Source: Trichomonas tenax (Eukaryota; Parabasalia; Trichomonadida; Trichomonadidae). From it: a DNA stretch of 11,249 bases. Numbering within the stretch: position 1 is the first letter of the stretch; each line of letters starts with the position of its first letter. Below the pieces are notes generated by a model that did not search any database, had not been told where the DNA came from, and worked only from the letters and a program-made list of their open reading frames with translations. The stretch spans positions 1 to 11,249 of the forward strand of contig JALKBU010001423.1 in the NCBI GenBank assembly GCA_023091735.1, in the 5' to 3' direction. A program made the translations under genes and the position numbers. This document shows, piece after piece, positions 1 to 8,979 of this stretch.

Positions 1-12
1 TTACATCATAAT

Positions 13-524
13 CTAATTGGCACGTTCAAATTTGCAAACTTGTGGGAATCTAAAATTTGATAATTTAGATTGTCGGGAATTTTGTTTAAAATCCTTCAAA
101 AATGGGGTCATAGAACCGTTTGCAAATATTGGCAAATAACCCCCAACATATACTACTGCTGGTTTATTTGTTAGTATCTCACCATTTTCATCAATCCACA
201 CGTCATAGTCTCCGGCGTATGCTTTAAATGGTAATAAGTATTCTAATATTGAGTTTTTTATTTCTTGGTGATTAATTTTGAACCATGGATGTATTTGTAA
301 GCACTTAATGAATGTTTCACGCTTTGCAGTGTTAATTTCGCGCTTACTTTTTAAATATTGTGGGTAATTTATTTTAATTTTGGAAATTTCTTCTATTTTT
401 AGAACGTTTTTTAATTGTAAGCTTTGGCAAAAGTAAAATTTTTATCACCAAAGACTTGATTGAGGAACTTTTTGGTGTCGGGATGTCCTTCAATCTCTAT
501 TAATCCTGGAGAATGAAAACTCAT
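13..524 (-). pseudogene. Frameshifted relic of an unidentified protein gene (copy A)
   Basis: I do not recognise the family. Reading the minus strand, an ATG at 522-524 opens a 37-codon frame (starting MSFHSPGLIEIEGHPDTKKF) that stops at 411-413. A second frame, open from about 441 down to the TAG at 13-15, carries on with protein-like sequence (KREINTAKRETFIKCLQ, then DYDVWIDENGEILTNKP, then VVYVGGYLPIFANGSMTP) and ends in FERAN. The two frames overlap within 414-441, a run-rich stretch, and fit one gene that lost one base (or gained two) there. No ATG starts the second frame near its beginning. The second part is supported by a related copy at 611-756, which matches it at the protein level. 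A sequencing error in an A/T run could also explain the break. No membrane segment or known catalytic motif is apparent. Confidence 0.55.
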
Positions 525-610
525 TTGAATATAAAGGGGTGCTAAAAAATAAATGGGGCAAAAAAATTTTCATTAATTATATTAAAAACAATAAGTATAT
601 TATATCATAA

Positions 611-756
611 TCAAGTTAGCACTCGAAATTTTAAAACTTGTGAACTTGTGAAATTAAATCGTTTAGATTGTCGGAAATTAGGAGTTAAATTCTTCAAATA
701 TGGGGTCATTGAACCGTTTACAAATTTTGGCAAATACCCCCCTACATATACTACTC
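611..756 (-). pseudogene. Truncated second copy (copy B) of the copy A C-terminus
   Basis: On the minus strand, about 48 codons (VVYVGGYLPKFVNGSMTPYL ... QSKRFNF ...) end at a TGA at 611-613. They align without gaps over most of their length with the C-terminal end of copy A (VVYVGGYLPIFANGSMTPFL ... QSKLSNF ...). Similarity stops abruptly near 757, where an in-frame TGA precedes the matching part, so the N-terminal portion is missing. It lies upstream of and parallel to copy A, suggesting an old tandem duplication cut off at the kinesin promoter side. The reading frame stays open over the shared part despite many substitutions, so the sequence was coding for some time after duplication. Function unknown. 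Confidence 0.6.
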
Positions 757-890
757 AGAAAACTTGATTTCATTTAGTGAAACGTGATGCAAAACACATC
801 GCAATTATATTTTACACAGTAATATGCCATTAAAAAGCCAATATTTCAAACAGAAAAAGCGATTGAGCAAAATATAGAAATTGCTAAACG

Positions 891-925
891 TACATTTTTT
901 TATAACAAACATTTTAGAAAATAAA
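891..925 (+). promoter_or_regulatory. Possible weak initiator/5' leader of the kinesin gene
   Basis: An A+T-rich leader precedes the kinesin ATG. It contains TACATTTTTTTA (891-902), which loosely resembles the trichomonad initiator TCA-pyrimidine-T consensus but has TAC rather than TCA and lacks the CATTA end. Trichomonad initiators usually sit within a few tens of bases of the start codon, which fits the position. The match is weak and assumes the organism is a parabasalid. Confidence 0.2.
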
Positions 926-2386
926 ATGAGTGATTCGAAACGCAGTCTATTCAGTTCCTCTTCAAGTTCTTTTCTCCTGCGCAGTCTCCACCGCTCTCCA
1001 ATGCGTGGGCGCGAAAATACGTCTTCTTCATACTTAAATGTTACACCAACGAAAAAAGTCAAGAAGAACGACGGAATCAAGGATCATGGCAACGCGCTTC
1101 AGATATTCCTACGTGTGAGGCCACTCAAGCAGGGTGAAACGGAAAGCTGCGTCGAAGTTGACGGAAATCAAATCACAATTCATCCACCGACAGCCAGAAA
1201 TCAGACAAAACTCTACGATTTTCAGAAGGTATTCGATGAGACATCAACACAAGAAGAAGTATTCAACGAAAGCTTTATGAAGTTATTACCGTCATTATCT
1301 GAAGGACGAGATATGCTTTTGTTTGCATACGGAGTTACAGGTGCAGGAAAGACATTCACTATCGAAGGAACAAACTCCGATCCTGGAATTTTGAAGAGAG
1401 CATTAACAACCATCCTAAATCAAATGAATACAACCCTGAAAATGTATACAAAGCTCACAGTTTCATGCTTAGAGATATACAACGAAAAGATTTACGATCT
1501 TCTCGCGCAATCATCTAATTCCAAAAACAAAAAGCTTTCTCCGCGTGGCGAAAGCAAGAATCAGTTAACACTCGGTAGATATTCAGATGGCAGAACGTCT
1601 GTTGAAGGAGCCAGCGAATGGGTCATTTCTAATGAGTCACAAGTTGCCGATCTTCTCCTCAAAGCAAACAGCGAACGCCATAAAGCGGAAACAACATACA
1701 ACCGCAATTCATCACGAAGCCATGTTGTGTTCAGGATTATCCTGCACAGGGAGCACTATCTTCCTGTTTTCATTTCCATTGTCGATCTCGCTGGGTGCGA
1801 GAGAACAGGAAAGATTGGGGACGAGAGAATAAGGGAATCAGTCAACATCAATAAGTCCATGCTTGTCCTCGGTAAGTGCATCAGATCATTGGCAACGAAG
1901 CAGTCTGCTGTTCCTTACAGAGAATCTTTGATTACGCGTTTGTTCAAAGATTTCTTTGAGTCACCAGGAAAATGCGCTGTTGCTGCTGTTATTGTTAATG
2001 TCACTCCTGGCGTTGAGCAGTTTGAAGATACTGCGTTCTCTTTGAGCTTTGCTGTTGACGCTTCTGAAGTTTATACGACAACATATGTTGATGAAAGTTT
2101 GATTGACGACAGTTTCAATATTCCAACACATGTTTATAATCCAGTGAAAGGAGATGTGTTATCGCAAGTTCAGAAGTATCTAGACACAGTGGAGCACTGC
2201 TATCAAGAGCAGGTCACACAGTTGATGGAGAGAACGAGATGCTGCAACAGATTATACTCTGAGATGTCGGATACTGTTCCGCGTGAGCAATATGTTGCAG
2301 TTCAGAAGGAAAATAATGAGCTTAGGGAACAACTGGCTGCTGCACTTCAGAAGATTCGTGATCTGTCATCTGGAAATGAAATTTAG
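926..2386 (+). CDS. Kinesin motor protein, kinesin-6-like, 486 aa
   Basis: This is an ATP-driven microtubule motor. A basic, serine-rich N-terminal extension (residues 1-56) precedes the motor domain (about 57-385), which begins LQIFLRVRPL. The P-loop GVTGAGKT is at 136-143, switch I NRNSSRSH at 259-266, and switch II DLAGCER at 287-293, followed by NINKSMLVLGKCIRSL and YRESLITRLF. Residues 455-480 (KENNELREQLAAALQKIRDL) look like a short coiled coil. All nucleotide-binding motifs are intact. FLRVRPL and the AYGVTGAGKT...GTNSDPGILKRAL stretch resemble KIF20/KIF23, whose members act in central spindle and cytokinesis, but that class call is by eye. The protein is short for kinesin-6, with almost no stalk or tail. 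The ATG at 926 is chosen because the in-frame codon at 881 is TTG. No intron is needed. The gene is clearly more GC-rich than its flanks. A TAAA at 2424 could be the poly(A) signal. Confidence 0.96.
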   Translation: MSDSKRSLFSSSSSSFLLRSLHRSPMRGRENTSSSYLNVTPTKKVKKNDGIKDHGNALQIFLRVRPLKQGETESCVEVDGNQITIHPPTARNQTKLYDFQKVFDETSTQEEVFNESFMKLLPSLSEGRDMLLFAYGVTGAGKTFTIEGTNSDPGILKRALTTILNQMNTTLKMYTKLTVSCLEIYNEKIYDLLAQSSNSKNKKLSPRGESKNQLTLGRYSDGRTSVEGASEWVISNESQVADLLLKANSERHKAETTYNRNSSRSHVVFRIILHREHYLPVFISIVDLAGCERTGKIGDERIRESVNINKSMLVLGKCIRSLATKQSAVPYRESLITRLFKDFFESPGKCAVAAVIVNVTPGVEQFEDTAFSLSFAVDASEVYTTTYVDESLIDDSFNIPTHVYNPVKGDVLSQVQKYLDTVEHCYQEQVTQLMERTRCCNRLYSEMSDTVPREQYVAVQKENNELREQLAAALQKIRDLSSGNEI

Positions 2387-2484
2387 ATTCGTTTTTGTTC
2401 GATGTATTTTTTTGTTTTTATATTAAATATATAATTTTCTTTTTACTGATGAAATCATTTCATAACATTTTATGTAAGAATGTT

Positions 2485-2721
2485 GGGGTATCCCCACCCC
2501 ACCTAAAATGACCCCTGGTCGGGGGATTTTGGGGGTACCGCTATCTATAATGTTACTGTCATTTTTCTTCATTTTTTGCTTTTTTCACAAATCTCAAATT
2601 TTATGATAGGCAATCACCTTCAAAAAACATGAAAAATATGGTAAAAAGGGGGTATTTTTAGGCTTAATTTTCAAAATCGCGTCTGAAATCAGGGGGCAAT
2701 TGGCACCACCGCCCCCAGGGG
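2485..2721. other. G/C-run island with small hairpins in AT-rich intergenic DNA
   Basis: Within AT-rich DNA this stretch carries runs of five G at 2521, 2531, 2648 and 2692, a GGGGTATCCCC palindrome at 2485-2495, and an inverted repeat GGGGGC (2692-2697)/GCCCCC (2711-2716) with a 13-nt loop. A TCATTTTTCTTCATT stretch (2559-2573) resembles a trichomonad initiator, yet no open frame of useful length follows. The block may be a remnant of a mobile or repeated element or an unknown structured transcript. Nothing in it identifies a family. Confidence 0.35.
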
Positions 2722-2900
2722 AGTTTTTCTGAGGAATTTTGAGAGATGGCAAAATATTTATAGTTGCAAAAACCGAAAACTTAAGTTTTATTTTCGGCTT
2801 CGAATTAGCAAGCTTACTACTTTACAGCATTTTATTGATGACAATGTGAGTGCATAGTCAGCAGAGCTACTGTGAACTTAAGATTCACTCAAAAAAAAAA

Positions 2901-2918
2901 CAGAATTTTGCAATTCTG
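2901..2918. repeat. Small perfect hairpin
   Basis: CAGAATT (2901-2907) and AATTCTG (2912-2918) form a perfect 7-bp stem around a TTGC loop, right after a run of ten A. It is terminator-like in shape, but there is no gene it could serve on the plus strand closer than the kinesin about 500 bp away. Role unknown. Confidence 0.4.
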
Positions 2919-3129
2919 ATTTATTTTCGCAGAAGTACCTATATTTCAATTGATTTTATCCTTCTGCATGCCTATCAAGACAATGTGGAGTGGAGTACAG
3001 TTGTTTATAGTCTTTTTAAATGCTTTTGACAATTTTCGATAGAGTTTTGGCGCTTTTGATAGGCAGTGAGCAATACAGAGTGTGTGCGAATCAAACGATA
3101 TAGTTCTTAATATATTGGGTTAATATCAA

Positions 3130-3149
3130 AATATTAAATATTTAATATT
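3130..3149. repeat. Perfect 20-bp AT palindrome
   Basis: The 20 bases are their own reverse complement (AATATTAAAT followed by ATTTAATATT) with no spacer. In such AT-rich DNA this could easily arise by chance. Confidence 0.5.
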
Positions 3150-4156
3150 GAAAACTTAATAAAAATGACAAATTCTTCGAAATTATATTAAAAATGTGCA
3201 TTGGCACATGCACGTATATGTTGAAAGCCCAATTTACATTTCGGGCATTCTGACAAAACCTCTTTACATTGTCAAAAATATTCATCATAAGCATTTTTGC
3301 TATTTACGTTGCTTCTGATAGATTTTTCTACTCAGGAGGGGCACATATAAATATTCGGTGATGTGTACATAGCAGGATCAAAATTTATTGAGATATGATT
3401 CCATCCGGTGTTATATGATGTTATAGACGTGTACAATTACATTATTTATTATCTATATTTGTAGTGGAAACCGTGTGGAACATTGAATTTACAAAATATC
3501 GATGATTTGATATCACGAGAATTTTCGATGTCGGAGAAGTTTTATATTGCACAGATCTTCTCATAAGTGATTTAATGACTCATAAATCGATGTAACATAT
3601 TATACATATATATTACTATATATTGTACATTGTCACTATGACTGTAAATCAATTATGTAGCGTTCTATGACTACATTTTTACATTGATAACATGTCACTT
3701 TTCATCAAAATAATCATTGCATCTCGATATACAATGAGTATTTTCACTACAAACAATTGTATTCATATCGCTTATATTCCCACTAATATTATGCGAAGTT
3801 TATAATCCTAATCATACTTTTCTTCAGGATTGTTTGTTATTTCTATCTCTAATCCTTGTGATATTGTCAATGCAAAGAGAAAAAAGCTCGAACTCACCAA
3901 TGGCAAGCTACTTTTATGTTCAGAATACCAATAAATACAATTTTCTTCCATATCACATATAATCTTTCAAAAACATTGAAACATAAAAGAGATAACACAT
4001 GTGCTATATTAAGCAAATATGCAAATCAATATTTAATGTTCAAAGAATGAAAATCGACGATTTTTATGAAATTTCAAATCTTTTAATAATATTATCAGAT
4101 CTAGATTAAAATAATTATATAATATGCATATAATGATACTTCAAACCAATAAAAAC

Positions 4157-4203
4157 ATGTTAACATTGTATAATAAGCAATTCAAGAAGAGATAGATATT
4201 TCG
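4157..4203 (+). repeat. 47-bp direct repeat, copy 1
   Basis: This stretch (ATGTTAACATTGTATAATAA ... GATAGATATTTCG) recurs at 4553-4599 with a single A/G difference at 4180/4576. The starts are 396 bp apart. Similarity drops immediately at the 3' edge, while short matching patches (CAAACCAAT / CAAATCAAT) lie just upstream. It may mark an old local duplication or the edges of an inserted element. Confidence 0.75.
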
Positions 4204-4552
4204 GCATCACTGAATTTTCTACGCCTCCTCAAACATCTCGATTTTTCTCCACCAGTATGAATATTTAAGGTCTAATTTTGGTGGCAAATGAAAAATTTTC
4301 CCATCTAAAGTGCTGTGGATATATAAAGCATGAAAAATATATTATTCAATATTATTTCAAAAAATGTCTTGATTTATTTTGATGTTAACTGACGGGTTAT
4401 CATTACTCATGTTGTTTGCATGCTGTGTGTATGAAAAGTAAGGGTTGCAAATTAAGATTAAATATTTTGCGAATAAAACTCAACACTTTTTTATCCTGTA
4501 AGTACAACATTTAGTAGACACTGATTTGTCTGCGTTGAAAATTGGCAAATCA

Positions 4553-4599
4553 ATGTTAACATTGTATAATAAGCAGTTCAAGAAGAGATAGATATTTCG
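4553..4599 (+). repeat. 47-bp direct repeat, copy 2
   Basis: Second copy of the 4157-4203 repeat, same orientation, one mismatch. The 349 bp between the copies hold no open frame. They are not recognisably long terminal repeats: they are short, lack TG...CA ends, and no primer-binding site or coding domain lies between them. Confidence 0.75.
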
Positions 4600-4909
4600 A
4601 ATGCGATGATAACGGGCAACAATAGTTGATTCAACGATATTTTATTTAGATAATCGTGGGCTTTTAATCATAAAAATATTAGAAGCAAAATATGAAAAAA
4701 TGGTCAAAAACAAATTTTGATTTCGGCATATAGAGCATTTTTATTAAATTAAACATCAGAACATATGTTTCTAGAATGTTTGTGCATAGTGTACATAAAT
4801 TTTCGTAAAAAGTTTAAAATTCAGAGGAAAATTATCGTATTTTCCACCTTAACTTGTGCAGTCCTAGAAATATAGGATATAACATTTTCAAATATTTACA
4901 TAATAGAAT

Positions 4910-4990
4910 TTATGAAGTGTTCATTGATTTTAGATATTGAACGATCTCGCGGGAGTTATTTTCGACAGCTATAGATAGAGGTGACTTGAA
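4910..4990 (-). CDS. C-terminal ankyrin unit with stop codon
   Basis: Twenty-six residues (FKSPLSIAVENNSREIVQYL then KSMNTS) end at TAA 4910-4912. The unit aligns with the eight islands but differs at several positions (VENNSREIVQY against VANQSLEIVQF) and loses the VTNGADVN end, as terminal ankyrin caps often do. The stop lies in TAAA, which in trichomonads often doubles as the poly(A) signal. It is joined at its N-terminal side (4991) to the first satellite spacer. It is the only diverged unit, so it has escaped the homogenisation seen in the islands and probably marks the ancestral gene end. Whether it is translated depends on how the spacers are dealt with. Confidence 0.6.
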   Translation of the reverse strand, partial: FKSPLSIAVENNSREIVQYLKSMNTS

Positions 4991-5320
4991 TGAAAATAAA
5001 GAACAAGTGAGATAGATTGATTTCATATCATAATGAAGATAAAATGAGATAGATTGATTTCATATCATAATGATGAAAAAATGAGATAGATTAATTGCGT
5101 ATCATAATGATGAAAAAATGAGATAGATTGATTGCGTATCATAATGATGAAAAAATGAGATAGATTAATTGCGTATCATAATGATGAAAAAATGAGAGAG
5201 ATTGATGTAATATCATAATGATGAAAAAATGAGAGAGATTGATTGTGTATCATAATGATCAAAAAATGAGATAGATTGATTTTGTATCATAATGATGAGA
5301 ATATAAAATTGATAGAAAAC

Positions 5321-5410
5321 TTTCATGTTGACATCAGCACCATTTGTTACGAGGAACTGAACGATCTCAAGAGATTGATTTGCGACAGCTATAGATAGAG
5401 GTGAATTGAA
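5321..5410 (-). CDS. Ankyrin island 1 (30 codons)
   Basis: Encodes FNSPLSIAVANQSLEIVQFL then VTNGADVNMK, one ankyrin unit without the full linker. Its silent markers are GAT for Asp and CTT for Leu. The open frame runs past both edges into the satellite (5213-5446). Island 1 and its surroundings are duplicated as island 3 (307 bp, one mismatch). Confidence 0.7.
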
Positions 5411-5666
5411 TAAAAATAAAGAACATATGAGATAGATTGATTTCATATCATAATGATGAAAAAATGAGATAGATTGATTTCATATCATAATGATGAAAAA
5501 ATGAGATAGATTGATTTCATATCATAATGATGAACAAATGAGATAGATTGATTTCATATCATAATGATGAAAAAATGAGATAGATTGATCCAATATGATA
5601 ATGATGAAAAAATGAGAGAGATTGATTGCGTATCATAATGATGAAAATATAAAATTGATAGAAAAC

Positions 5667-5756
5667 TTTCATGTTGACATCAGCACCATTTGTTACGAGG
5701 AACTGAACGATCTCTAGAGATTGATTTGCGACAGCTATAGATAGAGGTGAATTGAA
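5667..5756 (-). CDS. Ankyrin island 2 (30 codons)
   Basis: Same 30 residues as island 1. Silent markers GAT (Asp) and CTA (Leu), a type shared with islands 5 and 8. The frame is open over 5559-5792, including satellite on both sides. Confidence 0.7.
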
Positions 5757-6049
5757 TAAAAATAAAGAACAAATGAAATAGATTGATTTCATATCATATT
5801 GATGAAAAAATGAGAGAGATTGATTTCATATTAATATGATAAAAAAATGAGATAGATTGATTGCGTATCATAATGATGAAAAAATGAGATAGATTGATGT
5901 AATATCATAATGATGAAAAAATGAGAGAGATTGATGTAATATCATAATGATGAAAAAATGAGAGAGATTGATTGTGTATCATAATGATCAAAAAATGAGA
6001 TAGATTGATTTTGTATCATAATGATGAAAATATAAAATTGATAGAAAAC

Positions 6050-6139
6050 TTTCATGTTGACATCAGCACCATTTGTTACGAGGAACTGAACGATCTCAAG
6101 AGATTGATTTGCGACAGCTATAGATAGAGGTGAATTGAA
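6050..6139 (-). CDS. Ankyrin island 3 (30 codons)
   Basis: Identical at nucleotide level to island 1 (GAT Asp, CTT Leu). It lies within a segmental duplicate (5903-6209) of 5174-5480. The frame is open over 5942-6217. Confidence 0.7.
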
Positions 6140-6543
6140 TAAAAATAAAGAACATATGAGATAGATTGATTTCATATCATAATGATGAAAAAATGAGATA
6201 GATTGATTTTGTATCATATTGATGAAAAAATGAGATAGATTGATTTTGTATCATATTGATGAAAAAATGAGATAGATTGATTTCATATCATAATGATGAA
6301 AAAATGAGAGAGATTGATTGTGCATCATAATGATGAAAAAATGAGAGAGATTGATTTCATATTAATATGATAAAAAAATGAGATAGATTGATTGCGTATC
6401 ATAATGATGAAAAAATGAGATAGATTGATGTAATATCATAATGATGAAAAAATGAGAGAGATTGATGTAATATCATAATAAAGATAAAATGAGAGAGATT
6501 GATTGTGTATCATAATGATGAAAATATAAAATTGATAGAAAAA

Positions 6544-6633
6544 TTTCATGTTGACGTCAGCACCATTTGTTACGAGGAACTGAACGATCTCTAGAGATTG
6601 ATTTGCGACAGCTATAGATAGAGGTGACTTGAA
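6544..6633 (-). CDS. Ankyrin island 4 (30 codons, FK variant)
   Basis: As the other islands but begins FKSPLS (AAG for AAT), the form also found in the diverged C-terminal unit. Carries GAC for Asp and CTA for Leu. The codon after MK is TTT rather than GTT, which destroys the only GT dinucleotide at the expected exon edge. Confidence 0.7.
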
Positions 6634-7000
6634 TAAAAATAAAGAACATATGAGATAGATTGATTTCATATCATAATGAAGATAAAATGAGATAGATTGA
6701 TTTCATATCATAATGATGAAAAAATGAGATAGATTGATTGCGTATCATAATGATGAACAAATGAGATAGATTGATGTAATATCATAATGATGAAAAAATG
6801 AGATAGATTGATTTCATATCATAATGATGAAAAAATGAGATAGATTGATTGCGTATCATAATGATGAACAAATGAGATAGATTGATTTGGTATCATAATG
6901 ATGAAAAAATGGGATAGATTGATTCCGTATCATAATGAAGATAAAATGAAAGAGATTGATTGTGTATCATAATGATGAAAATATAAAATTGATAGAAAAC

Positions 7001-7090
7001 TTTCATGTTGACATCAGCACCATTTGTTACGAGGAACTGAACGATCTCTAGAGATTGATTTGCGACAGCTATAGATAGAGGTGAATTGAA
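7001..7090 (-). CDS. Ankyrin island 5 (30 codons)
   Basis: Same residues as island 1, with GAT (Asp) and CTA (Leu), identical to island 2. It is followed on its high-coordinate side by the 17-unit spacer containing an internal 10-unit duplication. The frame is open over 6893-7126. Confidence 0.7.
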
Positions 7091-7753
7091 TAAAAATAAA
7101 GAACATATGAGATAGATTGATTTCATATCATAATGAAGATAAAATGAGATAGATTGATTTCATATCATAATGATGAAAAAATGAGATAGATTAATTGTGT
7201 ATCATAATAAAGAACAAACGAAATAGATTGATTATATATCATAATGATGAAAAAATGAGAGAAATTGATTTTGTATCATATTGATAAAAAAATGAGATAG
7301 ATTGATTGCGTATCATAATGATGAACAAATGAGATAGATTGATTTGGTATCATAATGATGAAAAAATGGGATAGATTGATTTCATATCATAATGAAGATA
7401 AAATGAAAGAGATTGATTGTGTATCATAATGATGATAAAATGAGATAGATTGATTCCGTATCATAATAAAAAACAATTCAGATAGATTGATTTCATATCA
7501 TAATGAAGATAAAATGAGATAGATTGATTTCATATCATAATGATGAAAAAATGAGATAGATTAATTGTGTATCATAATAAAGAACAAACGAAATAGATTG
7601 ATTATATATCATAATGATGAAAAAATGAGAGAAATTGATTTTGTATCATATTGATGAAAAAATGAGATAGATTGATTTTGTATCATAATGAAGATAAAAT
7701 GAGAGAGATTGATTATGTATCATAATGATGAAAATATAAAATTGATAGAAAAA

Positions 7754-7843
7754 TTTCATGTTGACGTCAGCACCATTTGTTACGAGGAACTGAACGATCT
7801 CAAGAGATTGATTTGCGACAGCTATAGATAGAGGTGAATTGAA
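7754..7843 (-). CDS. Ankyrin island 6 (30 codons)
   Basis: Same residues, with GAC (Asp) and CTT (Leu), a combination not found in islands 1-5. As in island 4, the codon after MK is TTT. The frame is open over 7646-7921. Confidence 0.7.
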
Positions 7844-8691
7844 TAAAAATAAAGAACAAATGAAATAGATTGATTTCATATCATAATGAAGATAAAATGA
7901 ATTAAATTGATTGCATATCATAATGATGAAAAAATGAGATATATTGATTTCATATCATAATGAAGATAAAATGAGATAGATTGATCCAATATCATAATGA
8001 TAAAAAAATGGAATAGATTGATCCAATATCATAATGATGAAAAAATGAAATAGATTGATTTTGTATCATAATGATGACAAAATGAGATTGAATGATTTCA
8101 TATCATAATGAAGATAAAATGAGATAGATTGATTGTGTATCATAATGATGAAAAAATGAGATAGATTGATGTAATATCATAATGATGAAAAAATGAGATA
8201 GATTGATTTTGTATCATAATGATGAAAAAATGAAAGAGATTGATTCCGTATCATAATAAAAAACAAATGAGATAGATTGATTCCATATCATAATGATGAA
8301 AAAATGAGATAGATTGATTCCGTATCATAATGATGAAAAAATAAGATAGATTGATTTCAAATCATAATGATGAAAAAATGAGATTGATTGATTTCATATC
8401 ATAATGATGAAAAAATGAAATAGATTGATTATATATCATAATGATGAAAAAATGAGATAGATTGATTTCATATAATAATGATGAAAAAATGAGAGAGATT
8501 GATTGCATATCATAATGATGATAAAATGAGAGAGATTGATTCCGTATCATAATGATGAAAAAATGAGAGAGATTGATTGTGTATCATATTGATGAAAAAA
8601 TGAAATAGATTGATTTCATATCATAATGATGATAAAATGAGAGAGATTGATTGTGTATCATAATGATGAGAATATAAAATTGATAGAAAAC

Positions 8692-8781
8692 TTTCATGTT
8701 GACGTCAGTACCATTTGTTACGAGGAACTGAACGATCTCAAGAGATTGATTTGCGACAGCTATAGATAGAGGTGAATTGAA
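8692..8781 (-). CDS. Ankyrin island 7 (30 codons, GTD variant)
   Basis: The GADVN end is changed to GTDVN (ACT for GCT), a substitution in a conserved loop position and the only one of its kind among the islands. GAC (Asp), CTT (Leu). In the same open frame as island 8 across the shortest spacer, giving an uninterrupted 143-codon frame (8584-9015). Confidence 0.7.
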
Positions 8782-8889
8782 TAAAAATAAAGAACAAATG
8801 AAATAGATTGATTCCATATCATAATGAAGATAAAATGAATTAAATTGATTGCATATCATAATGATGAAAATATAAAATTGATAGAAAAA

Positions 8890-8979
8890 TTTCATGTTGA
8901 CATCAGCACCATTTGTTACGAGGAACTGAACGATCTCTAGAGATTGATTTGCGACAGCTATAGATAGAGGTGAATTGAA
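8890..8979 (-). CDS. Ankyrin island 8 (30 codons)
   Basis: Same residues as island 1, with GAT (Asp) and CTA (Leu), and TTT after MK. It is the island nearest the N-terminal region, separated from it by the four-unit spacer. The 108-bp spacer to island 7 contains no stop in this frame. Confidence 0.7.

Larger units (their letters stand above)
2750..4909. other. Intergenic AT-rich DNA without a recognisable gene
   Basis: No frame of meaningful length and no RNA gene is visible on either strand. The stretch contains only the small palindromes at 2901-2918 and 3130-3149 and the separated 47-bp direct repeat listed separately. The far end (about 4800-4909) lies just beyond the stop codon of the minus-strand ankyrin locus and probably holds its 3' untranslated region. 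Confidence 0.6.

Noticed and set aside
881..925. N-terminal extension of the kinesin from 881
   Set aside because: It begins with TTG and lacks an ATG, and the sequence is hydrophobic leader-like DNA. The ATG at 926 gives a natural start.
805..1413. Minus-strand frames 805-1080 and 1222-1413
   Set aside because: They are antisense shadows of the kinesin and its leader.
1587..1832. 81-codon plus-strand frame within the kinesin
   Set aside because: Out-of-frame shadow of the motor domain, which is intact in the main frame.
4157..4599. Solo LTR pair / LTR retrotransposon
   Set aside because: The repeats are only 47 bp, without TG...CA ends, primer-binding site or coding sequence between them.
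5213..8550. Separate small minus-strand genes of 62-91 codons around each island and within the satellite
   Set aside because: Outside the 30-codon ankyrin cores they are translated satellite, and the frames end because 37 is not divisible by three. They are parts of one locus, not independent genes.
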